From Hedera helix (Eukaryota > Streptophyta > Magnoliopsida > Apiales > Araliaceae), in NCBI GenBank assembly GCA_947179155.2, contig OX359273.1:12529501-12593500 (forward strand): a stretch of DNA of 64,000 nucleotides, written 5' to 3'. How positions within the stretch are numbered: position 1 is the stretch's first letter; every line of letters starts with the position of its first letter. Positions 1-12,576 of the stretch are shown one piece after another. The notes under the pieces were generated by a model. It had not been told where the DNA came from. It worked only from the letters and a program-made list of their open reading frames with translations, and did no database searches. The position numbers were made by a program, and so were the translations under genes.

Positions 1-341
1 CATCCGTTACGGCATCAAACACTTTTATACGTGGGTTTCAACTGTCCCAATCTTTTGGTCGGTTGTCTCGCCTATTCTTTTTCCTACAACCTTAAATTAC
101 AATATAAAATAAATGAGCATACGATAATTAAATATAGTACTAGTATAATACTCGTATTAATAATAATAGTTCAGTGCATTAGCATATTCACAAGAATCTG
201 GCCACACAGCAAACAGATCGATCATACACTATTATATATACTTCTAAATATATATGTGACATATAAAGGTTATCACATGATTCATATTTGATTGGCCCCT
301 TTCAATTTCTTACAGCTGGTCCATTCAAAAAATTAAACAGA

Positions 342-403
<62 letters not shown>

Positions 404-1515
404 ATTTTTTTCAACTTTTTTTAAGAGGCTGCCACGATCGCAAGACTGTGGATTATTATAAAATTTTGGAGAGTATAACAATAGAAAGCTGCAATGTGGG
501 CAACCTTTTTGGGGAGAATATAAGTAGTGTTTATTCTCAAGAAAGTAAAAAGTCATGGTTCGGTGCACTACTTCAATTGATTGCTAGTATTTTTATTATT
601 TAAAAGCTTAAAGTATTTTTATTTTTGACTAAAGCCTAACTATATTAGATAGATGGCTACACCAGCCAAGAGTGAGACCAATAAATTTCTAGTTGGACCT
701 TTTTTCTAATTTTAGTCACAAGGAACCGTCAAATCATGATTTTATCATGATAATATTGCAAATGCGTAGTCTCTCCACCGACCAATTATAATCACAAAAG
801 GATTTGAGTGATCTAAGAGGTTAGGTCTTGTGAAATTAATAGTCTATCGTATTGTTCATGTTTGTTTGCTATGATGATATTCAAAAATGAATTGTTGATA
901 TTAATGATTAAAATAAGAAAAATAATTTATAAGATTGACATCTTAGAACTAACTAACCGATAAAAAAAAGTGTTTAATGATATTAAAATGAATCAAATAT
1001 AAGTAGTTCAAATCTGATGCAAGTTGCAACAACTATGTTCTTACATTTAGACAACAGAGCCACGTTGCAGCATAATCCAGTCATAGATAGAAAGAGAGGA
1101 GGAGAAAAGAAGGGAAAGAAATATAATCTGACCGTCAACATAAGGAAAAAGGTAAAAGACAGTTATTGTTTGGACAAAATTGATGAACTAAAAAGTTGGC
1201 CTTTTTTCCTCCCTCCAATTAGCTTGTTGGAATATATCTGCTGGATTTTTTTGCTATAGATTTTCAGATTATATGGCTATCGTACAATGTGTTCGGGAAA
1301 TTGCCGCTCTCTATGTAAATAAATAATCTCAATATCTTTGAAATCTGTGGGTTCAAAATCCCACTTTGAATCAGTGTGACTATAAAATATAGGAGTAATT
1401 TATAAGCTAAAAATTTGGTAATTTGATGTTTTATTTCAGTTCGGGTTTTTGTTTCTCACTTTTGCCAATATTTGCATGAAAAATCCTTTTATATCAAATC
1501 CTTTTAAGTCAGAAA
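1..1515. other. Upstream region of the VPS18-like exon, no gene seen
   Basis: AT-rich DNA with no ORF that resembles a protein I know; the short open frames here have no recognisable domain and no splice context. It holds one AT dinucleotide tract, listed separately. Because the VPS18-like start codon lies at 1516, the last few hundred bases probably hold its promoter and 5' UTR, but I see no convincing TATA box and cannot place a transcription start. Confidence 0.5.
347..398. repeat. AT dinucleotide microsatellite
   Basis: An almost pure alternating AT run of about 50 bases, read directly from the sequence. Such tracts are prone to slippage and length polymorphism. Confidence 0.95.
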
Positions 1516-1678
1516 ATGGAGGCTGGAAGGCAAGTATTTTCTGTTGATCTTCTTGAGAGATATGCAGCAAAGGGACATGGAGTTATTACATGTATGGCTG
1601 CTGGAAATGATGTAATTGTTTTGGGAACTAGTAAAGGTTGGGTCATCAGACATGATTTTGGAGTTGGAAGTTCTTCTG
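1516..1678 (+). CDS. VPS18: First exon of a VPS18-like vacuolar sorting protein (partial gene)
   Basis: The frame opens at ATG 1516 and runs 54 codons plus one base to a good donor (G, then GTATGT from 1679). The peptide begins MEAGRQVFSVDLLERYA and continues through TCMAAGNDVIVLGTSKGW to RHDFGVGSSS. I recognise this as the conserved N-terminus of plant VPS18, the beta-propeller-bearing core subunit shared by HOPS and CORVET tethering complexes at the vacuole and late endosome. The donor would split the Asp codon expected next in the family. No later exon was found on the plus strand, where a CACTA-like end and nested retrotransposons follow. It may be a gene with a huge first intron, an orphan exon left by rearrangement, or a duplicated 5' end. 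The identification is by memory of the family, not by alignment. Confidence 0.75.
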
Positions 1679-3459
1679 GTATGTAATTTTATTTGATTTT
1701 TCTTTTAATTATGCTTCATTAATGCACGTATGTGATGAACCATACAATACCTTTATGAGCCTGCACCTGCAGTGTTCACACACACATATACATCATATTA
1801 GGGATATGTACTATGATTAACCAACTCTTGATTACACACCTTTTTGACGTATTATAGAATAGAGATCTTATAAGGGTCTGCCAATTGCCTTTATGGATTT
1901 CTTTGGGGAAGCTTAATTTGGGTTCTGAGTTTTGTTCAAATATTTGGAGTTGAGGTGAATCTATAGAGTGCGTATCTGATTTTGAAGACTCTGACCCTTT
2001 TGTTGTAGTTTCCTTTTGGAGCATTTCTTCTTTTACTTTTTCCAGTCAATCTTTTGCTTATTTTTTTGGTAAATGATGTGTATAAATGGGTTTCGTATCC
2101 TGCCATGTTGTAGTGATACTTATTTTACTTGCGCTCCTGCTAACGAATGCCTAAGGAAACTTGTTATTCATTATTTTTTAAGAAAATTTTGTTATTGGAA
2201 CTCTCCCTAATAAATTAGGTGCACTACATTCAGTACATCTTAACAAATTTCCATAACAACACTGTCTAAAATTAACTACATTACATGTACTTTCAGAAAT
2301 TTCGATAACAACAATTTCCGGCGCTTTTTAAGGCACAATAAATACTTCTTAAAATGATTTATTTCAAAGGTGAATGCCATACAAAACCTTGTTCTTTGAT
2401 ATATATGTCATGTATAGGCAAAGTTCAAAGTTGTATAAGTTTTTTTTCCGTCATTGTGCTTCAGCACAAAGTCTATGAAAGTTTCTCTTTGGGATTGTGA
2501 GGAGGCTTGGGTGTCCGTCCTACTCATGGGGTGATTTCTATTTGAGTCAGGTTTAGGGGCTTTGGGAGGTACAGGGATGCCAAAATCCTATAGAGTTGTT
2601 CTTCTTTTGCTATTTTATGGGGTATTCGGAACTGAAGAAATGCTAATACAGACTTCAAATATCTCATTAAAACTTAAACATGTAATTAGACATAAAGATA
2701 AACCCAATATTATATAAATTGTGTAATTAATTTTTAGTCTAAATATTATGCATAAAGTTTATGAAACTTCTAACAGATATTCTGCTTTTCCATGACATTA
2801 ACAAAAAGATAGATAGTGCAAGATCTGTGGCATCTAACTCAATACCACCACACTAAGCATCTGAAGATTCAAAACAAAAACCAAATAGTACGAGATCTGT
2901 AGCATCCTTTATTATCTATATACCTTTTATGTTGATTTTGGATGGTCTTCAGCCTCCTCCGCTTCAGGGCAGGGGATTCTCCAAATCCTCAAGTGAAAGG
3001 AAGAAGGTCTTCTGCTCCACCTGAGATTCACTAATAAACATAATCAAAAACAAAAACAAAAAGACGAAAGTGGTGAAAAAATACAAACATTACTGCAATG
3101 CGATACCTTCTATTTAGGTCACGGCCGCCGATGAGACGATTCGAGTCTGTGATAGCTTTAGGGTTTGGTCCGTGCGGACTTGGGCTTGGGAATCTGGGAC
3201 TGACTGACAATGTCGTGACTTCGAGGCTAGATTGAGCGAGAAGGGGAGAGAGCTGCTACACTTGTGAGGATGAGTGAGGTAGATGAGTTCGATCGGGGCG
3301 AGAGAAAGCTACTTCACTCGGGAGGATGAGGTGATGTTTCTTTCTGTTTGATCGGGGAAGCATTCCTTCAAGTGTTATGAAATTTATTCATTTAATAATC
3401 AGAAATATATCTCCGTGTTTTAATTTCAAGTTTTCAGCTTCGCGCATTTTTTTAAAGCT
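1679..3459. other. Non-coding region after the VPS18-like exon, with a GC-richer exon-like patch on the minus strand
   Basis: Begins as the VPS18-like intron. From about 3340 down to 2940 on the minus strand there is a GC-richer patch with possible splice signals: a donor-like GAAG/GTATCG near 3103, a T-rich stretch, and an acceptor-like TTATTAG near 3035. It could be a captured 5' exon pair carried by the CACTA-like element that ends at 3659. I could not recognise a protein in it. Positions 2210-2340 contain repeated ATAACAACA-type motifs and GGCGCTTTTTAAGG, which may be subterminal sequence of a DNA transposon, but no matching 5' terminus was found. Confidence 0.3.
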
Positions 3460-3659
3460 CCGTGTTTTTTAAATAGATAACGTTTTCATTAAAAAACGTT
3501 ATAAATTATAATCAAATTATTGTCCCTAATAAATACACAACGTTTTTGCACATGTTTCTATAACATTTTTTTAAAAAACGTTGTAAAAAAAAATACCACG
3601 ACGTTTTTTATGAAAACGTTGTTGTTTAAGTGTTATCTTTTTAATGTTTTGTAGTAGTG
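3460..3659. mobile_element. Terminal part of a CACTA (EnSpm)-like DNA transposon
   Basis: The block ends at 3659 in TTTTGTAGTAGTG, the reverse complement of a CACTAC terminus as found in CACTA elements. Inside the last 190 bases the AACGTT core recurs about six times in both orientations, mostly with A/T runs, like the subterminal repeat array of that superfamily. The LTR fragment described next starts directly beyond this end. I found no convincing partner terminus or three-base duplication, so the outer boundary is unknown, and no transposase is visible. Confidence 0.5.
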
Positions 3660-3660
3660 A

Positions 3661-5676
3661 ACAATACAGTGTATAATAATACACAACTAAGTCTTCACTA
3701 TTATTGCCACACTATTTTACAACACGTGAAGACTAGGATAGCTATTCCTCGGACTCTCACTCCATCCCCCGGCTAGACCCCGTTACGTTTTCATCTCCTG
3801 TTGAAAAACAATGGAGCAAAAGAAAGGGTGAGCTCAAATAGCCCAGTAAGAAATATCATGACTAAGATAATGACGAATAAATTATCATTAGCCTTCAACA
3901 GTTGAGTTCTTGATAGAATACAATAGACTACAAGGTTTATATCAAAAACTGCAGTTAAATTCTTGAACAATGTTCAGATCAATAATAGCAACGGAATGAG
4001 CAATCTATTAGAAGAATAATGTAGACTATAATGTCCACTCGCTTCTCTCTTTAGTAAAAATATCATCAACTTTTATCATCTGAAATACCATTAGTCAAGA
4101 TAATACAACTTCACAGTTCCTGGTCATAATCATGCAGATTAACAGTTCATCTTTACACTACGGGCTAAAGACATTCAATATAACACCAACGGTCATGATT
4201 ATACCAGATTCAGCCTTTGGTCATAATCATACCAACCAACAGTTCATCTTTGCACTACGAGCCAAAGAGAACATTCACCACGTGCCATAAAAGACACCGA
4301 ACAGATGTATCGCCTTTAACCTAGTATATCGCCTTTAACCTATCATCTGTTCAACAATTATATCACATCTGTGCCCCCGGCCACAGATATTCACAACAGC
4401 TTGATTCTTGATGATTAATACAAATAACAGTGATACAAATGATGATCAGAAGAACAGGATAAACAATAAGTATCGGAAGTTTACTTTGTGCATATTCAAA
4501 TAATGTCCAAATTGCCAACATGATGTGGAGTGAAATTTAAAAATGATATTCAAGATCCACAGTTCAGAATAACGATTACAGTTCAATAGAAATGTTCAGA
4601 AAATAGGAAGGTTCAGTTGAAATAATGAAATTCAACTATTATGGAACATATAATATTTTCAGGAATTTTAGAAGCAATAGTTCCATAATAAGTTTCGATT
4701 TAGGTGTATGAAAGAAAATAATATCCCTTACCGTAGCAGGTTTGATTAACAAAAGGTGAAGGAAATTAATATCCCTTACAGGTTGGTAGGTGACTGGCTG
4801 CGCACGCCAGTGCTGAAATTCAGCAGCGCAGCCGCCCACGCCCTTTTGAAAAAATTTTCTCCCAGCACATTTTTCTGCAAATTTTCTCAGGTGGGTCCTA
4901 CAGGGGCCCACACGTTACTATTCACGTTACTATTTCAAATAGTAAAATTAATTAATTTCTATATATATTTTATTTATTTATTTTTTATTCCTGTGGGTCC
5001 AACATATAAAATAATGCTACAACAATAATGTAATAAACACGTTACAGATTATTTAATAATATAAATTACAATGTATTTGTTACTGTGACAATTATTAGGT
5101 TCAATAATTTTAAAAACAGTGTAGCAATAATTATTGACTCAATGATATAAAATACAGTGTAATGACAATTATTGAATCAATAATGCAAAATACTATGTAA
5201 CCACAATTATTGAATTGATAACATAAAATATTATGCAGTGACAATTATCGATGACATGATGCGTAACAGTTACGGTGTCAATTATCAGATCAATAATATG
5301 AGACACAGTTCAATACCGTGTGCTACTGAAAAATACCATAAATTACCGTATGCTACTATTCTTTTATCACCGGTATTTTAACAGTTAACACCGTTGACTA
5401 TTTTTATTTAAAAAGGTTACTTCTGTCGTTTTCTATATCCGACAAATATTCCGTTGTGGGGTCCACAAATAATTTGTTATTTCGGCGCCGTCGTACGACA
5501 CGAATATTCCCCGACAAAACGAATATTTTCCGACAAAGCGAATATTGTCCGACAAAATAAAATTTGCACATAACATCCTTAACTTTTAACTTTATCGATT
5601 TAACCACTTACTGTTTCAGAAAAATATATATGAAGAAAAATTAAATTTTATATTTCATAAAATTCGGGGTCTTACA
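3661..5676 (-). mobile_element. LTR of the same family as the 40-43 kb solo LTR, inverted and truncated
   Basis: Read on the minus strand it starts TGTAAGACCCCGAATTTT at 5676, the same start as the solo LTR at 40357, and follows it with matching blocks to about 3664. The last roughly 90 bases of the LTR are missing at the CACTA-like end. Its middle (about 4770-4980) carries a GC-richer segment with no counterpart in the 40 kb copy, whose corresponding part contains the TATA box. The ends are therefore shared but the promoter section differs. No internal retrotransposon sequence and no target duplication were found. Confidence 0.75.
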
Positions 5677-6932
5677 ACTATCACTTACAAATTCTTGGGT
5701 TTGTTTTAATAAAACCCTAACACATATTATTACAAGTACATTGGACTTGATTAAATTAATTCATTCACTAACCCTTATCATCAAATTGGGTTTATAATAT
5801 AGTTAACCATACCCAAACAATTATTCCCACATTGGAGTTATCTTTAATAATTTACTTGCTTTTTCTTTCTCATTATTTATACAAGTAATTAACTTGTTCA
5901 TTATAAAACTTCTTAATTGCCATACAAAGCCAATATTCAAGCTTTGTGATTTCATCACATAAGCTTCTCTTGCAATCTTTTTCCTTCTTTAGTTAATTAA
6001 TTTAATTAACTAATTTAATACCTTTCATCATACAACTTATCACATACACACATACTTCATACCTCATATTTTATTATGGATATAATTAAATAAATAAATA
6101 ATTGGGTTCTTAATTTTCTCGGTCATTACATAGCCTCTCATACATCATGTATATGCGTAACATTTAGCTCTGACTGCATCGGATAATCGACACTTAAAAT
6201 CTGTCAGTTGTACTTGAGGGGATCAGTCTTTCATACACTATGTATATGCATAACATTTAATCATGTGCGTATCGAATAGTCGATACTTAAATTTTTCCCC
6301 ATTCAGGGTTGTTCTCTCAGTCTAAAAATCTGTACCAACAACAGGTTTGGATAATTTTTAAATATCTAACATGCAAATGTCTAGCCGAAACAATTGGCAT
6401 AGACCTACGATAATAGTTCGGATATCAATCGAAAGTTTAAAACTCTTCAAGAGCATACACGTGCAATAAAATTATGAAGTTTATCACTTCCGATTAAAAG
6501 TTGTCTAGCCAAATCAAATGGCCTAGACTACCATAATAAATTGTTCATGAACCTTGAGCTCTAAAACTTTTTAAACCATTTCAAGTAAAAGTGAAAGTCA
6601 TTTTATGACTTCATGATACCGCATCTTTGGCACAGTACGTTGAGGATTCTATCAATAATAATTTTGACGCCATCTTTATGGTGCAAATTACTTTATGATA
6701 TCATGATACCGTACCTTCACAGAAAATACGTTGAGGATTCAGTCATTGTCATATCCACACCACATGACTATGAGTCACACACTCAATGTTCATCAAACTT
6801 ACCACGTATTTGGGCTCAGGAACTTACCACAATCATATAGTTTGAGGAGATTGTCCTAGTCAAGCCAAAGTCGCTCATTCGTTGAGGGGTTCCACCAGAT
6901 GACTATGAGTCACGAACTTACCATACATGTCA
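5677..6932 (-). mobile_element. Degenerate fragment of a Tekay-type long LTR
   Basis: Several stretches, for example around 6215-6370 (GGGGATCA, TATGCATAACATTTA, a short GGGTTGTTC block, then a GGTTTGGATAA block), appear in the same order in the long LTRs at about 7490-7640 and 17020-17160. It therefore looks like an old, diverged minus-strand LTR piece. A roughly 50-base motif ending in ACGTTGAGGATTC occurs at 6606-6653 and again at 6698-6746. No coding sequence is recognisable. Confidence 0.45.
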
Positions 6933-9900
6933 TGTGACACCCCCAAATTCGGGTCTCAAATACCTGGATCCGGTCATCACGATCCAATACAAGCATCCAC
7001 CTCTAAATAACATACAATAACTAAATGCGGAATAATAAACATATGTTGTTCATTCAAAAGGTGTTACTAGTCCCAAGATACGGTAACCTTACACAAAAGT
7101 ATACAAATACTCTTAATAAAGTACATAGTGTTTATATTACATAGCAAGTAATTTAGTTAACTAAAAGGCTGCATCCTGAAGTCTATCACTTCATCTTTCC
7201 TTTACCCTTGTTCTTTCCAGAACTCTCGGGTTGCACTGCAATAAGGTTTCATGATATAGCAAGGGTGAGCAACTAGTTTGCTCAACAAGTTTAAATAACA
7301 ACAAGAAACAATATATCATGAATGAAAGGGAATAGCTGAACAATTCAACAATATGAATAACATAAGCAGGAATAATAATTTGCTTTTAGAATTAAGATAG
7401 TCAAATAGACTATGAACTATAAACATCCACTGGAGTCAATAGCAGGTTGACTCAATGGTTAGTACCAGAAATATATACCCGAGGGGATCAGCCTCAGTAC
7501 AATATTTGTATGCATAACATTTAATTTTGTGTTTTGTACCTGATATTTGATACAGGGTACTCCCCTATAATAAAGGGGTGTTCATAATAGTCAAAGAATT
7601 TGCATCTTCAATTATTAGGATAGCTTTTAAAATCTTTAACATAAATGTTTAGCCAAACAATGGCTTAGACCTACTTTGAATAGTTCTTTAAACAGTAGAA
7701 CATTAAATAAGGTACAAGTCAAAGACTGTACAAGATCAAGTGCACTAAGTGTGAATAACAATAATATCGATGTGGAATAATTGTAAAGTAATTTAAACCA
7801 CTGAAAGCATGCTTTGAATTATAATTCAAGCTTAAATAAACAACTTGCTCAATGAAATGAGTTTAAAAATAAGGAACTTGCATGTTTGCTCAGCTATAAT
7901 TAATGTCTAGCTTTAACTAACTGGATTTGAAAGACCTAACATTAATAAAGTTGGTGTAATAATTAGTACGCCGTATTTGCACAACTATACGCTCACTAAG
8001 AAACTTATCTACCACACATAAGTACTAACACATAATTTACATCAGTCAAAACAATATTATTAACCTTATAGACCCTCAATCAAATTAGGTTAATAATTTA
8101 ATAAGTTAAAAAATATTTTTCTTAAGTATTGGACACTTATTAAACCCTTAAACAACTTATTACAATTGTTTAATTAAAGTATAATTAAATTCAAATTATT
8201 TTATTAACTCAATCTCTATTTAATTACTATTTAATCTTGATTAAATAGAAATTAATTAGTTAATTTTAGTTATTAGTTAAAATAAATAATAACTAATTGT
8301 ACTTACTTATTATTTAATAATAATTAAATAATAAATAATTATTGATTTAATTTTAATCTTCTTTAATTTAATATTAATCAACTAATAATTAACTAAGTAA
8401 TTAACCTTACTTATTATTTAATTTAAATAAATCGAATAATAGTTTATTAATTTTAATCCTCTTTAATTATTATTTAATGTCAATTAAATAATAATTAATT
8501 ATTTAATTAATTTTAATTATTATTTAAGGTTAAATAATAATCAATTTATTCATCCTTATTCATTATTTAAATTAAATAATAAATTTTTAATCTAGTAACT
8601 TTATTTCCATTAATCATTATTTAATGCTAAATAATAATTAATTACTTAATTATCCTTATTTATTATTTAATAATATTTAAATAATAAATAATTAATTTAT
8701 AAAATTTTATCTCTCTTTAATTATTATTTAATAGGAATTAAATAATAATTTCTAATTTATCACCTTTATTTATTATTAACATTTTAAATAATAAATAATT
8801 AATGAAATTTTTATTTATTTAACATAACCATAAATTTAGCTAACTAGATTAATATTGAAAATATTTAAATATTAAACTTAATGAAAAATATCATCCCAAA
8901 TATCATTTTTGTATTATTATTATTATTTTTGTTATAATTTTAAATTAATTTTCAACTATTTAAATTAATTAAAATTATCCAAAATGGCAATTCTGTAAAT
9001 AAACCGAAAAAATGAACGGGGGGCAAAGTTGTAATTTCACTAGAAAAAATTTCCTTCTGCGCATTGCGCGGGCATAACCGAATCACGACCCAAAACGGTG
9101 CCGTTTTGAAGAACTAGAAACGACTTATGCGCATAACGCGCGAAGTAAAAAAAAATTCTGAGCCTAACGACGTCATTTAGTTATACCTTTAAGTAAGTTT
9201 TAACTACTCAATAAAAATTCAAAAAAGTTACCAAACACTTAATATTAATTTATAACATGAAAATTAAATTTTCCATGATTTAATTCCATATTTTTCATCA
9301 AAATTATTTTACCAAATAAACTACTATAAATTATAACTTTTTGTGTATAACTCCATTTTGAGTGATTCAAACTTTGTTTTTCTCATGATTTAATGTTCTA
9401 TAATATTAGAATATTAAATCTAAATATTATAAAAAAAAAATATTTTTGGTCATTATTTTGAGACTTGTTTACACACTACCAAACACATGTTTTTAGCATA
9501 CAAAATATACCAAAATACAAACCAAGCATTTTAAACTCAAGCATGGCATAAATATTACTAATACACATTACTAACTATATTAACATGTTTATACTAACAT
9601 GATGGTTTATTTAATTTAAAAACAAAGCTAGATTTAAAATAACCATTACCTTGTTTTAATGGTTATCTTCTTTTTTCTTTCAAAATAAGTTGTGAAACTT
9701 GAAGACATGAACAATCCTAGCTCTCTCAAAATATTTACTCTCACAAGCTATTTCTCTTAAACTCTCTCTTTTGGAACTTGAAAAAATAAATGAAGTGCAA
9801 TGTCTACCATTTCAAGTATACTTGAAAAAAATAATAGTTACACATAATTATATCTATAATTGACCATGCCCCTAGATGGAAGCTTACACAAGAAATGGGT

Positions 9901-10678
9901 TAAATGACACATTAGGTGAAAAGAGGCATGGTGTTTATATAAAATAAAAATTAAACAAGCAACCCTTTATAAAATAAATGGAAAATAAAATCACAAAAAA
10001 TTAATTCACTCTCTCTCTCTCACCTTTTTGTCGGCAACCACTTTTGGTGTCCTAAATTAGTTGTCACTTGTTCACTTTTTAGTAAATAATAAGTTATATA
10101 ATTAAATTCCAAGTGGGCCAAGTATTGGACTTTGTTTAAATTTCTTTTGGACTTCATTTAAATTGTTTGAACTACTAGTTTGCCAAGTTTTATTATTCTT
10201 CACTTGGGTTACTAATTGATCCATGTTGGGCTAATTTAATAATTTACACATTAATTATTCAATCCATGATTTAATAATAATTGAATTGATTAATTAATTA
10301 AATACTCTAACCCATTAGTGTTAATTTACTAAATGGACTAATAAATAATAGTCTTAATATTTTACATTATTTACATTAATTAATTATCATATTAATTAAT
10401 TTATAAAATTTAATTCACTCATTATATTTAATTTAATTGAATATTTAATTAATGGTAACTTATCAATTATTTTGATATTAAACCTTAGGGTTTGTTCGCT
10501 AATTTAATTAATATATTAGTGACCCCCTTTAATTAATTCTAAGAATTAATCACATAATCATTTAATTACGTAATTAATTAATCACACAAAAAGATTTAAA
10601 TAATCTCGTAAAACCAACTCATTAGAATTTAAATTAATTATTTAATTAATAATGACGTGAAAATTCTACGACATTACA
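6933..10678 (-). mobile_element. Long LTR of the Tekay-like family (minus strand)
   Basis: On the minus strand it starts TGTAATGTCGTAGAATTTTC at 10678 and ends with GGGGGTGTCACA at 6933. This is the same TG...CA frame as the LTRs at 16441 and 29452, with long runs of similarity to both. It contains the AT-rich palindromic block (about 8150-8830), the GC-rich block (about 9055-9165) and, near its 3' side, the conserved GAGC...TTTGCTCA motif (7250-7293). The flanking five bases differ (TGTCA and TTTCG), so this is not a clean solo LTR. It is probably the 3' LTR of a broken element whose internal remnant follows. Confidence 0.75.
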
Positions 10679-11022
10679 TTTCGGTTCTCAGAACACGAAC
10701 TTATCTTAACATCCTCTACCTATCCGTTATATGCATAAGAAAAGAATTACTTTCTCAACATACATATAGCGAATAGCGCGACACCAGGTTTCAATTGAGT
10801 ATTACTAGAAGAAGCCAAGTGGTCGTCAAACCAAACACAATCTCCTGCCCATATAAGAAGTGTACAACTCAGCCACTAACATGAGTTCTCAATTAAAAAC
10901 CCACAAACCTCTAACTTCTTCTTAACTTGATATGAATTTTCTCAATCCATACCTTATCATATTCAACGCTTTACGAGTTCACTTATTATTATTTCACAGT
11001 ATCATCCTTTTTATAGCATCAT
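10679..11022 (-). mobile_element. Possible internal remnant of the element owning the 6933-10678 LTR
   Basis: This 344-base stretch lies on the internal side of the LTR and stops exactly where another LTR starts at 11023. It carries no open frame of note and no clear purine tract next to the LTR. It may be 3' internal sequence of a retrotransposon. The call rests on position only. Confidence 0.3.
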
Positions 11023-12566
11023 TGTAATATCCCAGATATTTTCAAGATTTTAAATAATATCTTAATTGATTTTATTAAAGGTTAAGGTTTAAAACCTAGA
11101 ATTTGAAAAGTAAGATGTGTAGAAAATGAGTGAACATTTTTTTTAACATAAGGTATTTGTTAGAAAATTAAATGTGAAAATATTTTAACGATGCTTGTAG
11201 AGAATTTATTAAGAAAATAAATTCAATTGAAAAGTGAAGGTGATTATATTAATATATATACCTAGAGTTGAGTTTGTTAGTCAAACAAGATGATGTGTGA
11301 AGTAAATTAAGTACTCAATTAAATTAATAAATTAATTAGTTTAAAAATGGAGTAAGAAGGAAAGACATAAAATATAATTAATTAAGTTAATTATATTAGT
11401 TAAGGTTTAAAGTTATTGTGAAGCTAGAATGATTGTCTAGAATGACAATATTAAGAAATTAAATTAATTAAGTAATTAACTTAATTATTAAGTTGTTGTA
11501 TAGAGTCCATTAATGGATTTAATACAAGCTCAATATGGGAATACTTGCATGAAGGTGGGTAATTAAATAATAAGCCCAAATGTTATGATATAGTCCAAGA
11601 GGTAATTAATATAAGTCCAATTAAATAATATTGGAAAGTATGGTATATAATGGTGTGGAAGTCCGATTAAATTAATTACCAAGTCCAAGTTATATATGAT
11701 ATGTGAGTTGTGTTGGGTAGCCCAAGTAATTAAATAAGAGAGCCCAATACAAAGTAATCCATGTAGCCCAAACACATTAAAGCCAAATGATGGTCAATGT
11801 GTTAGGAGAATATTTTTCAAGTATTGATTGAGTGTAGAGAATTAACTAATGTAGGGTTAATTGAATAACCCTAGTTGGTAGACAAGAGAGAGAATTAACC
11901 AAACATTGGTTAATTGATAGATGAAGGAAGGTAGTGTTGAGAATTAACTATGGGTGAATTAATTATGTAACCCAATGTGGTAGGATAATTAAAGGTAAGT
12001 TTAATTGGATATATTATAAGTCCAATTGATGTAGTAAACTAAGTTAAATAAATTAACCTAGTAGTCCATGTATGTAATTAAACCTTGATTCAAGCTATAA
12101 TTAATCAAGCTCAATGCTTGTTTTAATTAAATGTAACATAGGGTATTTAATGTTAGCCCAATGTGATAATTAAATTGAGCCCAAACTAATTAATTGGATG
12201 AGCCCAATATATTAAATCTTAGAGTCCAATGTGGAGCCCAAATGGTAGTTAAAGTTGTGGTCAATGTATATATATTGGTATATATATATATGGATACTTA
12301 TATAATGATATAAGATATAAAAATAAAGCCAAATTAGTGTATTTATAGAGTAAATCCCGAATTTTGGGGCCCACGTGGATGTGAAGGTTGCTTGTTGGTT
12401 GATTTTGGGTACAAAATTGGTTCAACAACTCCCCACCAACCCTAGCCAATCAAATGGTCATTCAAAAGGTCTATCAATTGGTCATTCAAGCTATAGTAAG
12501 CTTGATTAACCCTTAATTTCACCAATGCTAGTTGATTAGTGAAAGTTGATAGAGATTAAGGTGGTT

Positions 12567-12576
12567 CTATAAATAG
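12567..12576 (+). promoter_or_regulatory. TATA box of the family E LTR
   Basis: CTATAAATAG, about 1.55 kb from the LTR start. The minus-strand copy of this family has the same box about 1.42 kb from its start, which supports it as the U3 promoter. Confidence 0.6.

Noticed and set aside
302..568. 88-codon minus frame with an alternating Ile-Tyr run
   Set aside because: It is a translation of the AT microsatellite and flanks; no domain or gene context.
2215..2235. GCACTACATTCAG as the 5' terminus of the CACTA-like element
   Set aside because: It does not match the 3' terminus at 3659 beyond CACTAC and has no matching three-base duplication.
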